The notes: generated by a model not told the origin, from the sequence alone. A stretch of DNA of 64,000 bases from Psychrobacter urativorans (GCF_001298525.1 NZ_CP012678.1:1612001-1676000); one strand, 5' to 3'. Counted from the first letter of the stretch, positions 19,312-28,684 are shown. A program made the numbers and translations.

Positions 19312-21657
19312 ATGGCCGAGCGCGCCGCCAAGCAGTTAGAACTGAATAAATCTGAGTTACCCAATTCCATTACTGAAGTGATTGCTACCCTGTCCCGAGC
19401 TGGGTTTGACGCCTATATCGTTGGCGGAGGCGTGCGTGACACCTTATTAGGTCTGAAGCCGAAAGACTTTGATGCCGTCACCGATGCCAAGCCACATGAG
19501 ATTAAAGATGTGTTTGGTAAGCGTTGCCGTATTATCGGACGTCGCTTTCAATTGGCGCATGTCTATTCAGGACGCGAATTAATCGAAGTCGCGACCTTTC
19601 GTGGTCCACCGATTAATGATTCGAATACCAATCAAGATGGCATGATTTTGCGCGACAATGTTTGGGGCGATATTCAGCAAGATTTTGCCCGTCGTGATTT
19701 TTCGATTAATGCCTTGTATTATCAACCGCTTAAAGGCGTGGTTCATGATTTTTGCGGTGCACTTAATGATATAGACAATAAAATTATCCGTCTATTAGGT
19801 GATGCGCCTGTACGTATTGAAGAAGATCCGGTGCGTCTATTACGGGCGCTGCGATTTAAAGCCAAATTAGGCTTTGAGTTCGATGATGAGCTGGCGGCAC
19901 AATTTCATCGAGGTAACTGGGCACTGCTTGAGCAAATATCGCCGCATCGCCTATATGATGAAACGCAAAAAATGTTCACCGGTGGTTATCTCGTACCATT
20001 ATTACCATTATTGTTTGAATCAGGCGCGATTGATAGCCTGATTATTTATCCCCCATCTGAGCCCAATGCCTTAGTGCAACAGGTCGCCATCAATACTGAT
20101 AAGCGTATTAATGCCGGTAAAAGTATCAATCCCGCGTTTTTCTATGCTGCATTATTGTGGGAAAATTACCTGCATCAGTTAGAAAAAGCCAAAAAACGTA
20201 ATATGCCGTTTGCGGAAGCGCAGTTGCATGCCGCTGGTAAAGTCATTGACCGTCAGCGTATCAAAACCGCTATTCCTAAATTTGCTGAACAATTTATCCG
20301 TGATATTTGGTTATTACAGCCGAAACTTGCCGCCCCGCGCAGTAAACAAATTGAGCAGCTGGCTGAGCATCCGCGTTTTCGTGCAGGCTTTGACTTTTTA
20401 CTATTACGTGAACAATGTGGCGATGCTGAGCATCCTCTATCAGAGTCTACTAATGGTATGGGCGACTGGTGGCAGACGTATCAGACGCTATCTGAAAGAG
20501 AGCAGCAGCAAGCGATTGAAGATTTTGATGAAAACCTGCGTCGCGGGGCTTATAAGCGTGGGCGCGGACGTAATCGCCAACCATCTGCTGCGCATACAAA
20601 TAGTCAGCCAGTAAACAAACCATCAAATACAGACAATAGCAGTCGCGACCAACATAGCGCAAAACCAGACGTTTTACAGCAAACTGGAAATGCTCAAACT
20701 ACTGTCAATGATGCCTCGAACATACCGTCACGTCGCCGTCGTGCGGCTCAGAAGAGTGAACAGCCAGACGTTACTACTGCAAAAGTACCTAACGGTCGCG
20801 TGCAGAAAAGCTCACAGCAGCTAAAACAAGACAGTCATGAGTTGTCGCAACTGCAACAGCTGTCTTTAGCTAGCAGCACTGGCATATCAAAGAAATATGC
20901 TACTTCTAAGCCTGCGCCACTGTTTGTGATAGAACATGGCAACGTCGTACCGCCGCTACAAAAGCAGCTAACCACAGAGCAAATAGCCCAGTCTGCTACC
21001 AGTAAAGCAGCCGTTCAGAAAGTCGCTCAAGAGCGAGTACCTACTAAGCAGACAGCCCAAGTACAGGATAACAAAGCGGCTGAACAGGTTGACAGTTCAA
21101 ATAAAAAACACGCTGTTACGACTAACGCGCCCAAAATGCAACAACCGTCTGATGCTCAGCAATCATCTGATCCTAATGTCAGTGCAGTAAAGCCAGATGC
21201 AGCTCGTAGCATTGCTCAAACGCCGCAAATGGTGACTATCAATAACGAGCCGATACCGTATAAACGTCGTCGCCGTCAGCCCAGTATTGAGCTAAAAAAT
21301 GTTACGCCAAAAAGTCTTGAGCTGCAAACACCTAGCAAGGCTGAAGCTAGTTTAGCGACTACTCAGTACGAGAAAAAAGCACCTAAACCTGCACAGTCTT
21401 CTCCTGCTCGACCTAAGACGAAAACGACTGCCAAAGTCGATAAAAATGTAGCCAGTGTCAAACCGACTAAAGCGGCGATATCGACAGCAACTGATCAGGT
21501 TGATACAGTAGGTAAAGCTAAAAAAGCCAACGTAAAAAATGATGTCAAAAATCTGGCTAACACCAATAATGTAGCAAGTCCTTACCAAGAGGCTACTAAT
21601 AAAGGTCCGGTGCCAGCAAAACGTCGCCGTCGTCAGCCCAGTACTGACAATGCCTAG
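19312..21657 (+). CDS. pcnB: poly(A) polymerase I with a long basic C-terminal extension
   Basis: A 781-residue protein, far longer than E. coli PcnB (about 465). The N-terminal class II nucleotidyltransferase domain has YIVGGGVRDTLLG and KDFDAVT (metal aspartates), then RRDFSINALYY and EDPVRLLRALRFKAKLGF. PcnB rather than CCA-adding enzyme is favoured by the extended RNA-binding region. From about residue 415 onward the sequence is low-complexity, rich in Gln, Lys, Ala, Ser and Thr, and punctuated by clusters such as SRRRRAAQKS (about 472), YKRRRRQPS (about 651) and AKRRRRQPS (about 770). It adds 3' poly(A) tails that target RNA for decay. ATG 19312 has AAGGAG upstream; an in-frame TTG at 19285 is rejected. 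Confidence 0.93.
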   Translation: MAERAAKQLELNKSELPNSITEVIATLSRAGFDAYIVGGGVRDTLLGLKPKDFDAVTDAKPHEIKDVFGKRCRIIGRRFQLAHVYSGRELIEVATFRGPPINDSNTNQDGMILRDNVWGDIQQDFARRDFSINALYYQPLKGVVHDFCGALNDIDNKIIRLLGDAPVRIEEDPVRLLRALRFKAKLGFEFDDELAAQFHRGNWALLEQISPHRLYDETQKMFTGGYLVPLLPLLFESGAIDSLIIYPPSEPNALVQQVAINTDKRINAGKSINPAFFYAALLWENYLHQLEKAKKRNMPFAEAQLHAAGKVIDRQRIKTAIPKFAEQFIRDIWLLQPKLAAPRSKQIEQLAEHPRFRAGFDFLLLREQCGDAEHPLSESTNGMGDWWQTYQTLSEREQQQAIEDFDENLRRGAYKRGRGRNRQPSAAHTNSQPVNKPSNTDNSSRDQHSAKPDVLQQTGNAQTTVNDASNIPSRRRRAAQKSEQPDVTTAKVPNGRVQKSSQQLKQDSHELSQLQQLSLASSTGISKKYATSKPAPLFVIEHGNVVPPLQKQLTTEQIAQSATSKAAVQKVAQERVPTKQTAQVQDNKAAEQVDSSNKKHAVTTNAPKMQQPSDAQQSSDPNVSAVKPDAARSIAQTPQMVTINNEPIPYKRRRRQPSIELKNVTPKSLELQTPSKAEASLATTQYEKKAPKPAQSSPARPKTKTTAKVDKNVASVKPTKAAISTATDQVDTVGKAKKANVKNDVKNLANTNNVASPYQEATNKGPVPAKRRRRQPSTDNA

Positions 21658-21721
21658 CATTGATAACGGCTAGTATTAATACTCGTAGGGCTGTTTATTA
21701 ATTATTGAGTAACATGTAGCT

Positions 21722-22273
21722 ATGGACGTTTCTTCAAACAGCAGTGCTCAGTCGCATAGTATTGCATCTGATAGTTGGGTGACCTGCTATGTCGGTTTAG
21801 GCAGTAACCTTGCTAATGACTTAGGCTCTCCTGTTGAGCACTTACAGCAAGCGATTGATGGTTTACGGCAGCATCCGCAAGTACGAGAAGTGCGGGTGTC
21901 GTCATTTTACGCATCCGCGCCAATGGGACCACAAGATCAGCCCGATTTTGTTAATGCGGTCGCAGGTTTTGAAACTACACTAACACCACTAGCGCTACTA
22001 AAGACGTGTCAGCAGTTGGAGCAGACAGCAAAACGTGCGCGCTTGCGTCATTGGGGCGAGCGTAGTTTGGATGTAGATATTTTGTTATATGGTCAACAGC
22101 AAATTACCGAGCCACAGTTAATCGTACCGCATGCAGGCATAAGTGAGCGTAATTTTGTCTTAATACCGCTGCGAGAATTAGCGCCAGAGATCATGATTGC
22201 CGGTCAGTCGATAAGCAGCTATCCGCAAAGCAATGATTGGGCAGGGCTGAAGCAGATTGATGGTAGCCACTGA
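21722..22273 (+). CDS. folK: 2-amino-4-hydroxy-6-hydroxymethyldihydropteridine pyrophosphokinase
   Basis: A 183-residue HPPK, slightly longer than E. coli FolK (159) because of about 20 extra N-terminal residues. Family motifs are YVGLGSNL, FYASAPMGPQDQPDFVNAV, RLRHWGERSLDVDILLYG (the metal Asp pair) and VPHAGISERNFVLIPL. It transfers pyrophosphate from ATP to hydroxymethyldihydropterin in folate synthesis. It sits 64 bases after pcnB, as in many gammaproteobacteria (pcnB-folK-panB-panC), and panB follows 53 bases downstream, so the four are probably one operon. Confidence 0.95.
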   Translation: MDVSSNSSAQSHSIASDSWVTCYVGLGSNLANDLGSPVEHLQQAIDGLRQHPQVREVRVSSFYASAPMGPQDQPDFVNAVAGFETTLTPLALLKTCQQLEQTAKRARLRHWGERSLDVDILLYGQQQITEPQLIVPHAGISERNFVLIPLRELAPEIMIAGQSISSYPQSNDWAGLKQIDGSH

Positions 22274-22326
22274 CAGAGTGCTCATGTCGTGGCAGAACGT
22301 TATTGAATAGTAAAATTGAGGGTGAC

Positions 22327-23127
22327 ATGACCACATTAGCGACTTTAAATAAATTCAAAAAAGACGGCGTTAAATTTACTTGTCTCACCTGCTATGACGC
22401 TATGTTTGCACGCATGATGGATAAGGCGCTGATTGATACCATTTTAATTGGTGACAGTTTGGGCATGGTGGTACAAGGTCACACATCAACCTTACCCGTG
22501 ACCGTCAATGATATGGCTTATCATACCGCTAATGTTGCTCGAAGTAATCAGCACGCGTTGATTATCGCTGACTTGCCGTTTATGAGCTATGTGACGTTAC
22601 CTGAGGCAATCGTGAATAGTCGTCAACTGATGCAGGCAGGTGCGCATGTGATTAAGCTTGAAGGCGGCAGTGAGTTATGTGAGTTGGTGACGATACTGGC
22701 ACAAGCCGGAACGCCCACCTGTGTGCATCTCGGCTTAACGCCACAATCCGTCAATGTGTTTGGTGGCTATAAAATACAAGGTCGCGGTGATAGCGCTGCT
22801 GCTAAATTGCTCGCTGATGCGCAAGCGGTCGTTGCCGCAGGTGCTGCTTTACTGGTGTTAGAATGTGTTCCCGCTGAATTAGCCAAAGCCGTAACCGAGA
22901 CGGTAGACGTGCCAGTCATTGGGATTGGTGCAGGTGCGGATACTGACGGTCAAGTATTGGTGATGCATGATATGCTCGGTATGGCTCATGGACGCGTACC
23001 GCGCTTTGTGCATGACTTTTTGACTGACGAGCGTAATACCACGCACAGTATCGAAGGCGCGTTTGCGTTGTATCAGCAGTCGGTACGCGGTGGTAGTTTC
23101 CCCACTGAGCAGCACCAATTTAGCTAG
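22327..23127 (+). CDS. panB: 3-methyl-2-oxobutanoate hydroxymethyltransferase
   Basis: A 266-residue protein (E. coli PanB is 264). It has KFTCLTCYDAMFARMMD, the metal/substrate loop ILIGDSLGMVVQGH, VIKLEGG, HLGLTPQSVNVFGGYK and VIGIGAG in the expected order. It makes ketopantoate from 2-oxoisovalerate and methylene-THF, linking the neighbouring folate gene folK to pantothenate synthesis. ATG 22327 with GAGGGTG upstream fits the family start; an in-frame TTG at 22303 would add eight residues. panC starts 115 bases downstream. Confidence 0.96.
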   Translation: MTTLATLNKFKKDGVKFTCLTCYDAMFARMMDKALIDTILIGDSLGMVVQGHTSTLPVTVNDMAYHTANVARSNQHALIIADLPFMSYVTLPEAIVNSRQLMQAGAHVIKLEGGSELCELVTILAQAGTPTCVHLGLTPQSVNVFGGYKIQGRGDSAAAKLLADAQAVVAAGAALLVLECVPAELAKAVTETVDVPVIGIGAGADTDGQVLVMHDMLGMAHGRVPRFVHDFLTDERNTTHSIEGAFALYQQSVRGGSFPTEQHQFS

Positions 23128-23242
23128 CATCATTGACCATTATAGTCTTAATATACCTATTAAAAGTACTCAGATAAAAGAGTTGTCGGATAGGTTTTAT
23201 CACCGAGTGTTCTCAACAAATCATCGCATAAGAAGAGTCATC

Positions 23243-24130
23243 ATGCCCATTATTCATCGTCATATCGCGACGTTACAAGCCGCGTTGAAGCCTGTTCGCA
23301 ATCAGCAACGCATTGCGTTAGTGCCTACTATGGGTAATTTGCATGACGGGCATTTAGAGCTGGTCAAACTGGCTAAACAACATGCAGATATCGTAGTGGT
23401 CAGTATTTTTGTTAATCCAACCCAGTTTGGGGTCGGCGAAGATTTTGACAGCTATCCGCGGACATTGGATGAAGATGTTGCTAAGTTGGCAAGTGTTGGC
23501 GCTGATTATGTGTTTGCACCCAGCAGCGTCGAGATGTATCCGGTATTGCCACCACCAACCACCATTCGCGCTGGTGCTATCACTACCCAGTTATGCGGTC
23601 AATCGCGCCCCACGCATTTTGATGGTGTTGGCATCGTGGTATCGAAGCTGTTTAATATCGTGCAGCCTGATGTGGCAATCTTTGGGCAAAAAGACTATCA
23701 GCAGTTGGCAATTATCAAACAACTGGTACGCGATTTGAGTTACCCTATTGACATTGTTGCCGCGCCTATCGTTCGCGCTGCTGATGGCTTAGCATTGTCA
23801 TCGCGCAATCAATACTTGAGTGCAGATGAGCGCCAAATTGCCCCAATATTACAGCAAGAATTGCAACGATTAGCGCAGCAGTTAGCAGCAGGTGAACATA
23901 TTGATAAAGGATTTAATACTCTTATAACAGACGCCAGTGAACGTATTACGGTAGCGGGTTTTAAAATTGACTATTTAGAAATAAAAACGGCACAATTAGA
24001 ACCTGTCATTGATCGCTTAGCAAATGATGGCGAGAATAAGAAATATACAGCGCAAGAGCTCATTATTGTTGTCGCTGCTTGGTTAGGGCGCGCGCGATTA
24101 TTAGACAATCAACTTGTGACAGTTTATTAA
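23243..24130 (+). CDS. panC: pantoate-beta-alanine ligase
   Basis: A 295-residue protein (E. coli PanC is 283). ATP-binding HIGH-like motif is PTMGNLHDGHLELV. QPDVAIFGQKDYQQL and the KMSKS-like LSSRNQYLS follow. It joins pantoate and beta-alanine using ATP. The start is ATG 23243 (MPIIHRHIATLQ), preceded by AAGAG; the open frame continues upstream into panB but without a family match. There is a small insertion near residues 255-265 (RLANDGENKKYT). Pantothenate is the CoA precursor, which the CoA-using SucC/D and fatty-acid enzymes in this window depend on. Confidence 0.96.
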   Translation: MPIIHRHIATLQAALKPVRNQQRIALVPTMGNLHDGHLELVKLAKQHADIVVVSIFVNPTQFGVGEDFDSYPRTLDEDVAKLASVGADYVFAPSSVEMYPVLPPPTTIRAGAITTQLCGQSRPTHFDGVGIVVSKLFNIVQPDVAIFGQKDYQQLAIIKQLVRDLSYPIDIVAAPIVRAADGLALSSRNQYLSADERQIAPILQQELQRLAQQLAAGEHIDKGFNTLITDASERITVAGFKIDYLEIKTAQLEPVIDRLANDGENKKYTAQELIIVVAAWLGRARLLDNQLVTVY

Positions 24131-24194
24131 TAGCTGCTTATTAATAAAGACAAATTAGCCATTTGGAATTGCACAGAAACTAGGGTAATAAGTC

Positions 24195-25136
24195 ATGGTA
24201 GTAGCAGATATCAATAAAACGCACACACTAGTAACAGAGAATAGCATCAGTATTTTGGTTGTATCAGGGCGTTCAGGGTCGGGCAAAACCTCAGTCCTAA
24301 ATATTTTAGAAGACTTGGGCTATTACTCTATTGACAATTTACCGTTGTCTTTAGTACCTGAAGCGGTGCACAAACTGGTGAATGAAAGCGGCATACGCCA
24401 TATTGCGTTAGGTGTAGACATCCGCTCGCCGCGTGCAGATTTATCTAATTTTTCAGAGATTCATAATACGCTACAGCAGCTGTATGGTGAGCAAACCGTC
24501 AGAGTTATTTATGTGACGGCGCAAGAGACAACACTGGTGGCGCGATTTAATGCCACCCGCCGTGTGCATCCTCTAATGGCGCAGGATGCGAAGGATTCCT
24601 TACATTCCGCCTATAATTTGCCTGCTGCCATTAAAAAAGAAGCAGAGCTATTAGAACCCATTGCATCTTCTGCCGATATTAAAATTGATACCAGTAATCT
24701 TAATATTCATCAATTGAAAGAGCGTTTGCGTGACCATATTGGTGCTGAGAATAAGGTAATTATTAATCTACTTTCTTTTGGCTTTAAGTATGGTAGTCCC
24801 ATCGATGCTGATTTTATATTTGATGTTCGAATTTTGCCTAATCCGCATTGGAGTCCTGCACTGCGTATAGCGACTGGACTTGATCCTGAAGTTGGCGAGT
24901 TTTTCAGCGATTATCCAGAAGTCGCAGAAATGACAGACGATATCGCCAAATTCTTGCAGCGTTGGCTACCAGATTTTTTACATAACAATCGCCATACGGT
25001 GACGGTGGGTATCGGTTGTACGGGCGGAAAACATCGCTCAGTCTTCATCACTGAACAGCTGCAACGTAGGCTTAGCGCTAGCCTGCCACCCGCGTTAACC
25101 GTGGTTGCCAAGCATCGTGAAAAGCGTCACTGGTAA
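24195..25136 (+). CDS. rapZ: RNase adapter protein / nucleotide-binding protein RapZ
   Basis: A 313-residue protein (E. coli RapZ is 284). Walker A is GRSGSGKT (residues 25-32), followed by LGYYSIDNLPLSL and GVDIRSPRADLS. The C-terminal domain has FGFKYGSP and the signature GIGCTGGKHRSVFITEQL. In E. coli RapZ delivers the sRNA GlmZ to RNase E and senses glucosamine-6-P. The usual neighbours (rpoN, hpf, ptsN) are absent here, and it lies alone after panC. About 20 extra N-terminal residues precede the Walker motif. Confidence 0.93.
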   Translation: MVVADINKTHTLVTENSISILVVSGRSGSGKTSVLNILEDLGYYSIDNLPLSLVPEAVHKLVNESGIRHIALGVDIRSPRADLSNFSEIHNTLQQLYGEQTVRVIYVTAQETTLVARFNATRRVHPLMAQDAKDSLHSAYNLPAAIKKEAELLEPIASSADIKIDTSNLNIHQLKERLRDHIGAENKVIINLLSFGFKYGSPIDADFIFDVRILPNPHWSPALRIATGLDPEVGEFFSDYPEVAEMTDDIAKFLQRWLPDFLHNNRHTVTVGIGCTGGKHRSVFITEQLQRRLSASLPPALTVVAKHREKRHW

Positions 25137-25243
25137 ATAGCGACTACAATGCATCACGCTGCTAAGCCAGCCATGCTAAAAATTTAGTTGCTGATACCAC
25201 TTACCTACCATCACATTTTATTTATTGAATTAGAGAGCTTACC

Positions 25244-25756
25244 ATGATTGACTGGTCAGAACATGACATGCGCGTCTCGCGCACTGAACTTAAAAAAGCC
25301 CATGAGCGCTTACAAACGTTGTCTATACCGCTATCAAACTTATCCAAAAAACAGCTCAAAAAACTGCCTGCCAGTGAGTATTTCATGGCAGAATTAATGG
25401 CGCTGGCTGATATTACCAGTGCAACTGCGCGCATTCGCCAAACCAAACGTGTCGGCAAGCTCATCAGTGAAGAAAATCGCCACGAACTGGTCAAAGCCCT
25501 GTTCGATGCATTTTTCCCAAATGAGCAAATCTCTAAAATTGAAAGCTGGGCTGGGCGCTTAAATATCAATGATGAAGGCACGCTGAAGCAGTTTGTGAAG
25601 CAGTACAAAGCGTCGGAGCGTAATAGTCTATATCAGTTACTGTTATGGATCGAATATGCCAAGCATCTAAAAGATGACGAACTACTGCAAGAATCTCATG
25701 AAGATTTGGTCAGCTATATTCGTGAAGTGACTATTTTGACAGAATTAGAAAAATAG
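25244..25756 (+). CDS. darP: ribosome biogenesis factor DarP (YjgA, DUF615 family)
   Basis: A 170-residue basic helical protein of the UPF0307/YjgA family (E. coli 183). The recognisable parts are SRTELKKAHERLQTLSIPLSNLSKKQL, ITSATARIRQTKRVGKLI and a C-terminal YQLLLWIEYAKHL-type helix. In E. coli DarP binds late 50S intermediates and promotes peptidyl-transferase-centre maturation. ATG 25244 has AGAGAG upstream. A strong terminator lies 74 bases after the stop, shared with convergent dsbA. Confidence 0.88.
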   Translation: MIDWSEHDMRVSRTELKKAHERLQTLSIPLSNLSKKQLKKLPASEYFMAELMALADITSATARIRQTKRVGKLISEENRHELVKALFDAFFPNEQISKIESWAGRLNINDEGTLKQFVKQYKASERNSLYQLLLWIEYAKHLKDDELLQESHEDLVSYIREVTILTELEK

Positions 25757-25829
25757 CCAGTAGTAACTACATTAGTAGCTATTGATACTTAATAAGAGAT
25801 ACTGCTTAGACAGTCAAAATAGTAAATAC

Positions 25830-25862
25830 AAAAAAGCCAATCTTTTATAGATTGGCTTTTTT
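25830..25862. terminator. bidirectional terminator between darP and dsbA
   Basis: Arms 25831-25843 and 25849-25861 pair perfectly over 13 bp, with A and T runs forming the ends of the stem. It can terminate both convergent genes. Confidence 0.9.
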
Positions 25863-25894
25863 AATGAATGTTAATAATCCTTACTACCCGCGAA

Positions 25895-26515
25895 TTATTT
25901 TTTCTCAGCGCGTACTTTATCGACCAAATAATCAACCACTTTGACCACTTGAGGGCCTTCACCCGTTACTACATATTTACCTTGCACTATGACGGCTGGT
26001 ACACCTGAGATCTGGTAACGCTTTGCGCCCGTTTGTGAGCGTCCCACTTTAGTGCTGACGGCAAATGAGTTGTAAAGGCTGTTAAATTTCTTTTGATCAA
26101 CCCCTTTTGAGGCATACCATTTGCTGAGTGATGCTTGGTCAAATAATTCTTTACCGTCTTTATGGATCGTATCAAATAGCGCGTCATGGGTTTTGTTTTC
26201 ATAACCTAGTAGCTGCGCGGCATAAAATCCACGTGCACTGGCTTCCCAAACTGGATTCAATGCGGCTGGCGTCTTAAAGAATGCCACATCTTTATCTTTG
26301 GTTTTTGCCCATTTTTCCATATGTGGATTCAGATTGTAGCAATGCGGGCAGCCATACCAAAAAAACTCACGGACAATGATGGCATTACCGGTGATTTTTT
26401 CTGGATTATCAAGCACACGATAATCTTTTCCAGCGACATAATCAGCCGCCTGTGCGCCCATGTTAGCCAAGCCAATGGCAAATGCTAGACCCGTCAATGC
26501 GATGACACGTTTCAT
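25895..26515 (-). CDS. dsbA: thiol:disulfide interchange protein DsbA
   Basis: A 206-residue periplasmic oxidase. Residues 1-23 are a signal peptide (MKRVIALTGLAFAIGLANMGAQA). The thioredoxin-fold active site is Cys56-Pro-His-Cys59 in WYGCPHCYNLNPH, the same dipeptide as E. coli DsbA. The cis-proline loop is SGVPAVIV. It introduces disulfides into exported proteins, which in this window could include the secreted proteins and DegP-like protease substrates. AAGGAAAA precedes the ATG on the minus strand. It is monocistronic between a terminator and the ubiG promoter region. Confidence 0.95.
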   Translation of the reverse strand: MKRVIALTGLAFAIGLANMGAQAADYVAGKDYRVLDNPEKITGNAIIVREFFWYGCPHCYNLNPHMEKWAKTKDKDVAFFKTPAALNPVWEASARGFYAAQLLGYENKTHDALFDTIHKDGKELFDQASLSKWYASKGVDQKKFNSLYNSFAVSTKVGRSQTGAKRYQISGVPAVIVQGKYVVTGEGPQVVKVVDYLVDKVRAEKK

Positions 26516-26943
26516 GTTTTTTCCTTGAGAAGTAAATGCTTGAGGTTTATACCAATGATTTAGTTAGATATTGTCGGTTGCAAGATATTCATGAGAATGA
26601 ATGATAAAGCGTTCAGCGCGGTTTCGCTAAATTTTGTCTATAATAACGTAAAATGGCGACAATTGTGAACTGCATTCTTAACCAATGGTTGTCAATCTGT
26701 GCGCCACCATTTCAAAAGGTCTTGCCTGCTACCCTCGAAGTTATGACCCGACTCCCTAAAACGGCTTATAACGAATTAGAAACTATCGTATTCAACGATA
26801 TCCTGCTTAATTGGCTATCATGAGCATACACAATCGCTCACGATGTGTTCACGACAAAACGACTGCTCTCATGCTAACATTAAGCCCATGATCGCGCCTA
26901 CTTTAATATAATGCCAATTGTGCTGCCAATAAAGGAAAATGCT
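26516..26943. other. divergent spacer between dsbA and ubiG
   Basis: 428 bases with no credible gene. It contains the inverted repeat ATTCAT-gaga-ATGAAT (26587-26602), a TATAAT at 26639-26644 and another at 26907-26912 just before the ubiG ribosome site. Neither hexamer has a good -35 at standard spacing, so I do not call a promoter. Confidence 0.55.
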
Positions 26944-27774
26944 ATGAGCTCAGCTGTCCCTTCTTCCTCTCATCGTGCCGACAACTCGACAGATAATACG
27001 ATGCATAATGCCACCAACGTTGACTTAAGTGAGGTGGATAAGTTCAATAAATTGGCACATGAATGGTGGGACAATACCGGTGCATTTGCAACCTTGCATC
27101 AAATTAATCCGTTACGCCTGAACTGGATAGAGCAAAACGTCAAGCTCGGCTATCAAGGTTTGGACGCAGATAAAACCGCAGAGATGGGCTTAAAAGGTAA
27201 GAAAATCCTCGATGTCGGCTGCGGTGGTGGTATTTTAGCGGAATCGATGGCGCGTCGTGGTGCGGATGTGACGGGCATTGATTTAGGTACGGAAAATTTA
27301 AAAGCGGCCAGTGTTCACGCAGAACAAAGTGGATTAATGGCTACCTTACGTTATCAGCATATTCCTGTTGAAACCTTTGCAGCCACCCATGCTGGTCAGT
27401 TCGATGTCGTGACTTGTATGGAAATGCTTGAGCATGTGCCAGACCCTGCCGCCATTGTAGATGCTTGTTTTAAGCTGCTTGCGCCCGGTGGTGTTTGCGT
27501 GCTTTCTACCATTAATCGCAGCCCCAAATCTTATCTATTTGCCATTATTGGCGCGGAATATGTGCTGCGCTTGCTCGACCGTGGCACGCATGATTATGCT
27601 AAATTTATCACGCCTGCTGAGCTGGATAAAATGGCAATCAATGCTGGATTTAGCCGCCAAGATATCATTGGGCTACATTATAATCCACTGACTAAACGCT
27701 ACTGGCTGGCACAAAATGTTGATGTCAATTATATGTTAGCCGTTCATAAACCTCAGCTTAAATCATTGGTTTAA
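26944..27774 (+). CDS. ubiG: ubiquinone biosynthesis O-methyltransferase
   Basis: A 276-residue SAM-dependent methyltransferase (E. coli UbiG is 240). SAM motif I is ILDVGCGGG (residues 88-96), followed by VTGIDLG, then VTCMEMLEHVPDP and LSTINRSPKSYLFAIIGAEY, all typical of UbiG. EVDKFNKLAHEWWD at 30-43 is the family N-terminus, so roughly 25 Ser/Asn-rich residues precede it. It methylates both hydroxyls in ubiquinone synthesis, the electron acceptor of the Sdh complex at the start of this window. ATG 26944 follows AAAGGAAA; an upstream in-frame ATG at 26911 is less likely. ubiG-mupP-yciK order matches pseudomonads. Confidence 0.95.
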   Translation: MSSAVPSSSHRADNSTDNTMHNATNVDLSEVDKFNKLAHEWWDNTGAFATLHQINPLRLNWIEQNVKLGYQGLDADKTAEMGLKGKKILDVGCGGGILAESMARRGADVTGIDLGTENLKAASVHAEQSGLMATLRYQHIPVETFAATHAGQFDVVTCMEMLEHVPDPAAIVDACFKLLAPGGVCVLSTINRSPKSYLFAIIGAEYVLRLLDRGTHDYAKFITPAELDKMAINAGFSRQDIIGLHYNPLTKRYWLAQNVDVNYMLAVHKPQLKSLV

Positions 27775-27804
27775 GTTTATTTAATCATCATAAGAGCATC
27801 TTGC

Positions 27805-28515
27805 ATGGCTACGTTTGTAAAAGCAGTTTTATTTGACCTTGATGGCACGCTGATTGATACCGCTGCTGATTTTGTGCGGATTATTGGCAAAATGAGTGCC
27901 GAAAATAATTGGCTAGCACCGGATGAAGTGCATATTCGTGAGCAAGTGTCAGCGGGCGCTTCAGCGATGGTGCAGCTCATGCTGCGTCATAACCAACAGT
28001 TAGCCGTCAGCAATGAGCAGTTACTCAAATTTCGCCAGCAGTTTTTAGATGATTATGCTGCCGATATTTGTGTCGATAGCTGTGTATTTTCTGAGCTTGA
28101 AGAAGTATTGACCACCTTTGAGCGTCAGGGCGTGCCGTGGGGTATTGTGACCAATAAACCGCGTTATTTGGCTGAGCAACTGCTAAAGGTCATGGATTTA
28201 GAGGAACGCTGTGCCGTGTTAGTCTGTCCTGACGATGTCTCGCATGCCAAGCCTGATCCTGAACCGATGTATTTGGCGCTAGAAAAGCTAGGCATTCCGC
28301 GCGGGGCAGCAGGTAGCGTGCTGTATGTTGGCGACCATGTACGCGATATCGACGCTGGCAAAGCGGCGGGGATGCCAACGATTTTAGCGGCTTATGGTTA
28401 CATTCCTCCTGAAGACCAACACCATTTAAAAAAATGGGGCGCAGATTATATTACGGAAACGCCTGAGCATCTTAATAAATTGCTATTGTTTTCCGGTCAA
28501 TTTGAGTATTTATAA
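27805..28515 (+). CDS. mupP: HAD phosphatase, probable N-acetylmuramic acid 6-phosphate phosphatase MupP
   Basis: A 236-residue HAD-superfamily protein. Motif I is LFDLDGTLIDT with nucleophile Asp11 and Asp13. Motif II is around WGIVTNKP, and motifs III/IV are in CPDDVSHAKPDPEP and VGDHVRDIDAGKAAG. By sequence alone it could be phosphoglycolate phosphatase (Gph). The position between ubiG and a yciK-type gene is that of mupP in Pseudomonas, where the enzyme dephosphorylates MurNAc-6-P in the peptidoglycan recycling route that bypasses de novo synthesis. I favour MupP on synteny. Confidence 0.75.
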   Translation: MATFVKAVLFDLDGTLIDTAADFVRIIGKMSAENNWLAPDEVHIREQVSAGASAMVQLMLRHNQQLAVSNEQLLKFRQQFLDDYAADICVDSCVFSELEEVLTTFERQGVPWGIVTNKPRYLAEQLLKVMDLEERCAVLVCPDDVSHAKPDPEPMYLALEKLGIPRGAAGSVLYVGDHVRDIDAGKAAGMPTILAAYGYIPPEDQHHLKKWGADYITETPEHLNKLLLFSGQFEYL

Positions 28516-28684
28516 ATACTGCTGAGCCGTTAATATTTAGCCGTCCATATTTTCCATGATTTTTCACTTTGAACGAGCGATATTCATTTTAAAAACGATT
28601 TTTCTAAATCATAAAATGATGTTGCTCAACAAGATTGTATAAGACGATATTTTATTTATTAAACCATAAGTAGTGAGTAATGCC

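Noticed and set aside
23063..23242. panC extended 60 codons upstream into panB
   Set aside because: Family starts with MPIIHRHIATLQ-like sequence at 23243; the extension has no similarity and would overlap panB.
26639..26644. TATAAT as a promoter for ubiG
   Set aside because: No acceptable -35 at 16-18 bases and about 300 bases upstream of the gene.
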